A stretch of 64,000 bases of DNA, taken from positions 1 through 64,000 of the forward strand of contig OMWI01000009.1 of the NCBI GenBank assembly GCA_900314715.1, given 5' to 3'. Made by a program: the position numbers and the translations under genes. The DNA comes from an uncultured Prevotellaceae bacterium (lineage in GTDB: Bacteria; Bacteroidota; Bacteroidia; Bacteroidales; Bacteroidaceae). Under the pieces are notes generated by a model. It saw only the letters and a list, made by a program, of their open reading frames with translations, did no database searches and had not been told where the DNA came from. How positions within the stretch are numbered: position 1 is the first letter of the stretch; every line of letters starts with the position of its first letter. Positions 62,575-64,000 of this stretch are shown here, piece after piece.

Positions 62575-64000
62575 TTACTCAAATACTTCGTCAATACCAA
62601 ATTCATCCATCTCATCATTCGATGATGCGCATGGATCAAACTCTTCAGGGATATCGAATTTAGCATTGGGATTATATCCCAACGACCTATCTGCCAACAC
62701 CTTTTTAATATATATAGCAAAGATAGGCAACGCCATTGTCGCTCCCTGTCCCATACTGGTAGAGTTGAAGTGTATATCTCGGTCTTCACCACCTACCCAA
62801 CAACCAGTAACGAGTTGCGGTGTGAGTCCCATAAACCATGCATCAGAGTTGTTATTGGTAGTACCAGTCTTTCCGCCCAGTTCATTTTCCAGATTATACT
62901 TGAAACGCAGACGATGGGCAGTTCCGCTATTCACCACCTCTTGCAACAAGACAAGCATCTTATAGGCACTCTCTGCACTAATCACCTCGTTCATGCGTGG
63001 TTGGAATTGGGTAATCAACGTGCCGTCGCTATCCTCAATCTTCGTTACGAACATAGGAGATACGCGAATACCGTGATTCACGAATGTAGTATAGGCGCTT
63101 ACCATCTCTGCTACCGATACTTCGCATGGTCCTAAACACAACGACATAGATGGGTGAATGTCGGGATTGTTGATACCGTAGTCATTCAACATCTGCACGA
63201 ATTGTTGTGGATTCAAGCGACTCATCAAGTAAGCGGAAATCCAGTTGTTAGATTGAGCGAGTCCCCACTTCAACGTTACCATGGCACCATAGCGACTTCT
63301 ACTTCCATTACGAGGTGTCCACGGTTTTCCTGCTACCATATACGTACGCTGAACGTTTGGTGCCAAGTCGCATGGTGAAAATCCGTTCTCCATAGCGAGT
63401 GAATACAGATATGGCTTGATGGTAGAACCAACTTGTCTACGACCTTCCGTTACCATGTCGTACATGAAATGCGTGAAGTCAAGACCTCCAACGTATGCCT
63501 TTACTTGTCCGTTTACGGGGTCCATACTCATGAAACCAGAACGAAGGAACGACTTGTAATAACGAATGGAATCCATAGGAGTCATCGTAGTATCTTTCTC
63601 GCCCTTATAGGTAAACACGCTCATACGCGTCTTGGTGTTGAAAGCGTGTTCGATTTCCATTTCACTCGCACCACCCGCTTTCATGGCTCTATATCGTTCA
63701 CTCTGCCTGATGGCACGATTCATGATGCTATTGATTTGTGCTTGTGAGATGTCACTGGTAAATGGCGCATTCTTCTTTGACTTGTTTGAGGCAAAGAATA
63801 TGGGTTGGAGATACTTGGCTACATGTTGGTAAACGGCCTCTTCAGCATATCTTTGCATACGCGTATCGATGGTGGTATAAATCTTCAATCCATCGGTATA
63901 TACGTTATAATTGCCGCCACCTTTCTTGAAGTTCTTATTACACCAGCCATAGAGCGGGTCGGTAACCCAAGCGATAGAGTCAATGACATATTGATTCTTC
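62575..64000 (-). CDS. Penicillin-binding protein 1A (5' end cut by window edge)
   Basis: 475 codons are visible and the frame stays open to the right edge (DSIAWVTDPLYGWCNKNF... then DGLKIYTTIDTRMQRYAEEA), so the start and the glycosyltransferase domain are outside. The transpeptidase domain has the serine nucleophile in RRQVGSTIKPYLYS, the SxN motif in AQSNNWISAYL and the KTG motif in LGGKTGTTNNNSDAWFMG. It cross-links peptidoglycan at the cell membrane. The C-terminus is acidic (EEFDPCASSNDEMDEFGIDE). The next gene starts 1 bp after its stop. Confidence 0.96.
   Translation of the reverse strand, partial: KNQYVIDSIAWVTDPLYGWCNKNFKKGGGNYNVYTDGLKIYTTIDTRMQRYAEEAVYQHVAKYLQPIFFASNKSKKNAPFTSDISQAQINSIMNRAIRQSERYRAMKAGGASEMEIEHAFNTKTRMSVFTYKGEKDTTMTPMDSIRYYKSFLRSGFMSMDPVNGQVKAYVGGLDFTHFMYDMVTEGRRQVGSTIKPYLYSLAMENGFSPCDLAPNVQRTYMVAGKPWTPRNGSRSRYGAMVTLKWGLAQSNNWISAYLMSRLNPQQFVQMLNDYGINNPDIHPSMSLCLGPCEVSVAEMVSAYTTFVNHGIRVSPMFVTKIEDSDGTLITQFQPRMNEVISAESAYKMLVLLQEVVNSGTAHRLRFKYNLENELGGKTGTTNNNSDAWFMGLTPQLVTGCWVGGEDRDIHFNSTSMGQGATMALPIFAIYIKKVLADRSLGYNPNAKFDIPEEFDPCASSNDEMDEFGIDEVFE

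Overview
The window is chromosomal DNA of a Bacteroidetes bacterium, most likely a Prevotella/Segatella-type member of the Bacteroidales. The reasons are: promoters of the Bacteroidetes form (TTTG, 19-23 bp, TAnnTTTG) before many genes; an Oar-type TonB receptor, a UpxY-like NusG paralogue, DUF4924, DUF5686 and FISUMP proteins; secreted enzymes with a short YNLNG...KGIY...GKKV tail; and strongly AT-rich spacers between genes of moderate GC. No rRNA, tRNA or CRISPR array was recognised. Both edges cut a gene.

Layout. 1-5.6 kb (minus): a cut four-helix-bundle protein with a zinc finger, a TonB receptor and a ROK sugar kinase. 5.7-9.3 kb (plus): LysE-type exporter, DUF4924, RmlD-like reductase, prfC. 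9.4-17.2 kb (minus): a UpxY-like regulator and a complete seven-gene trp operon in the order D-C-F-A-(thioesterase)-B-E-G. Upstream of it lies a leader peptide with three consecutive Trp codons and a terminator hairpin, so the operon looks attenuated. 17.3-25 kb: a tiny ORF and rpe, an ECF sigma factor, a double acid phosphatase, a GH28-GH105 fusion, cmk and cysE. 25-29.6 kb: a non-coding stretch with an RNA-like structured element, a C10 protease and a repeat protein. 29.6-35.8 kb: two copies of a three-gene module (DUF3791, DUF3990, DUF3791, each joined by 4-bp overlaps) flank an operon of a small membrane protein, a kinase-RapZ fusion, a MurU-like nucleotidyltransferase and guaA. 36.2-43.9 kb: groS-groL, a two-domain esterase, a GH2 enzyme and a dockerin-FISUMP protein. 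44.7-51.1 kb: a type I restriction-modification locus with a second four-helix-bundle gene. 51.5-56.1 kb: a giant rhamnogalacturonan lyase. 56.3-64 kb (minus): PBP1A, then NTP-transferase, ATP-grasp, CDP-alcohol phosphotransferase and HAD genes resembling a head-group or glycolipid pathway, then DUF5686 and a thioesterase.

The most unusual signal is non-coding. Six intergenic sites carry tandem arrays with an exact or near-exact 22-bp period whose units hold a small dyad (AAAY...RTTT or similar). Both four-helix-bundle genes are preceded by short tandem arrays of their own (8 bp x 5 and 9 bp x 8). A 420-bp nested inverted-repeat element lies downstream of hsdR. A 117-bp palindromic element is inserted in frame inside guaA. 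Pectin degradation is represented by the GH28-GH105 fusion and the PL11-type lyase, unlinked to each other and without susC/susD in the window.
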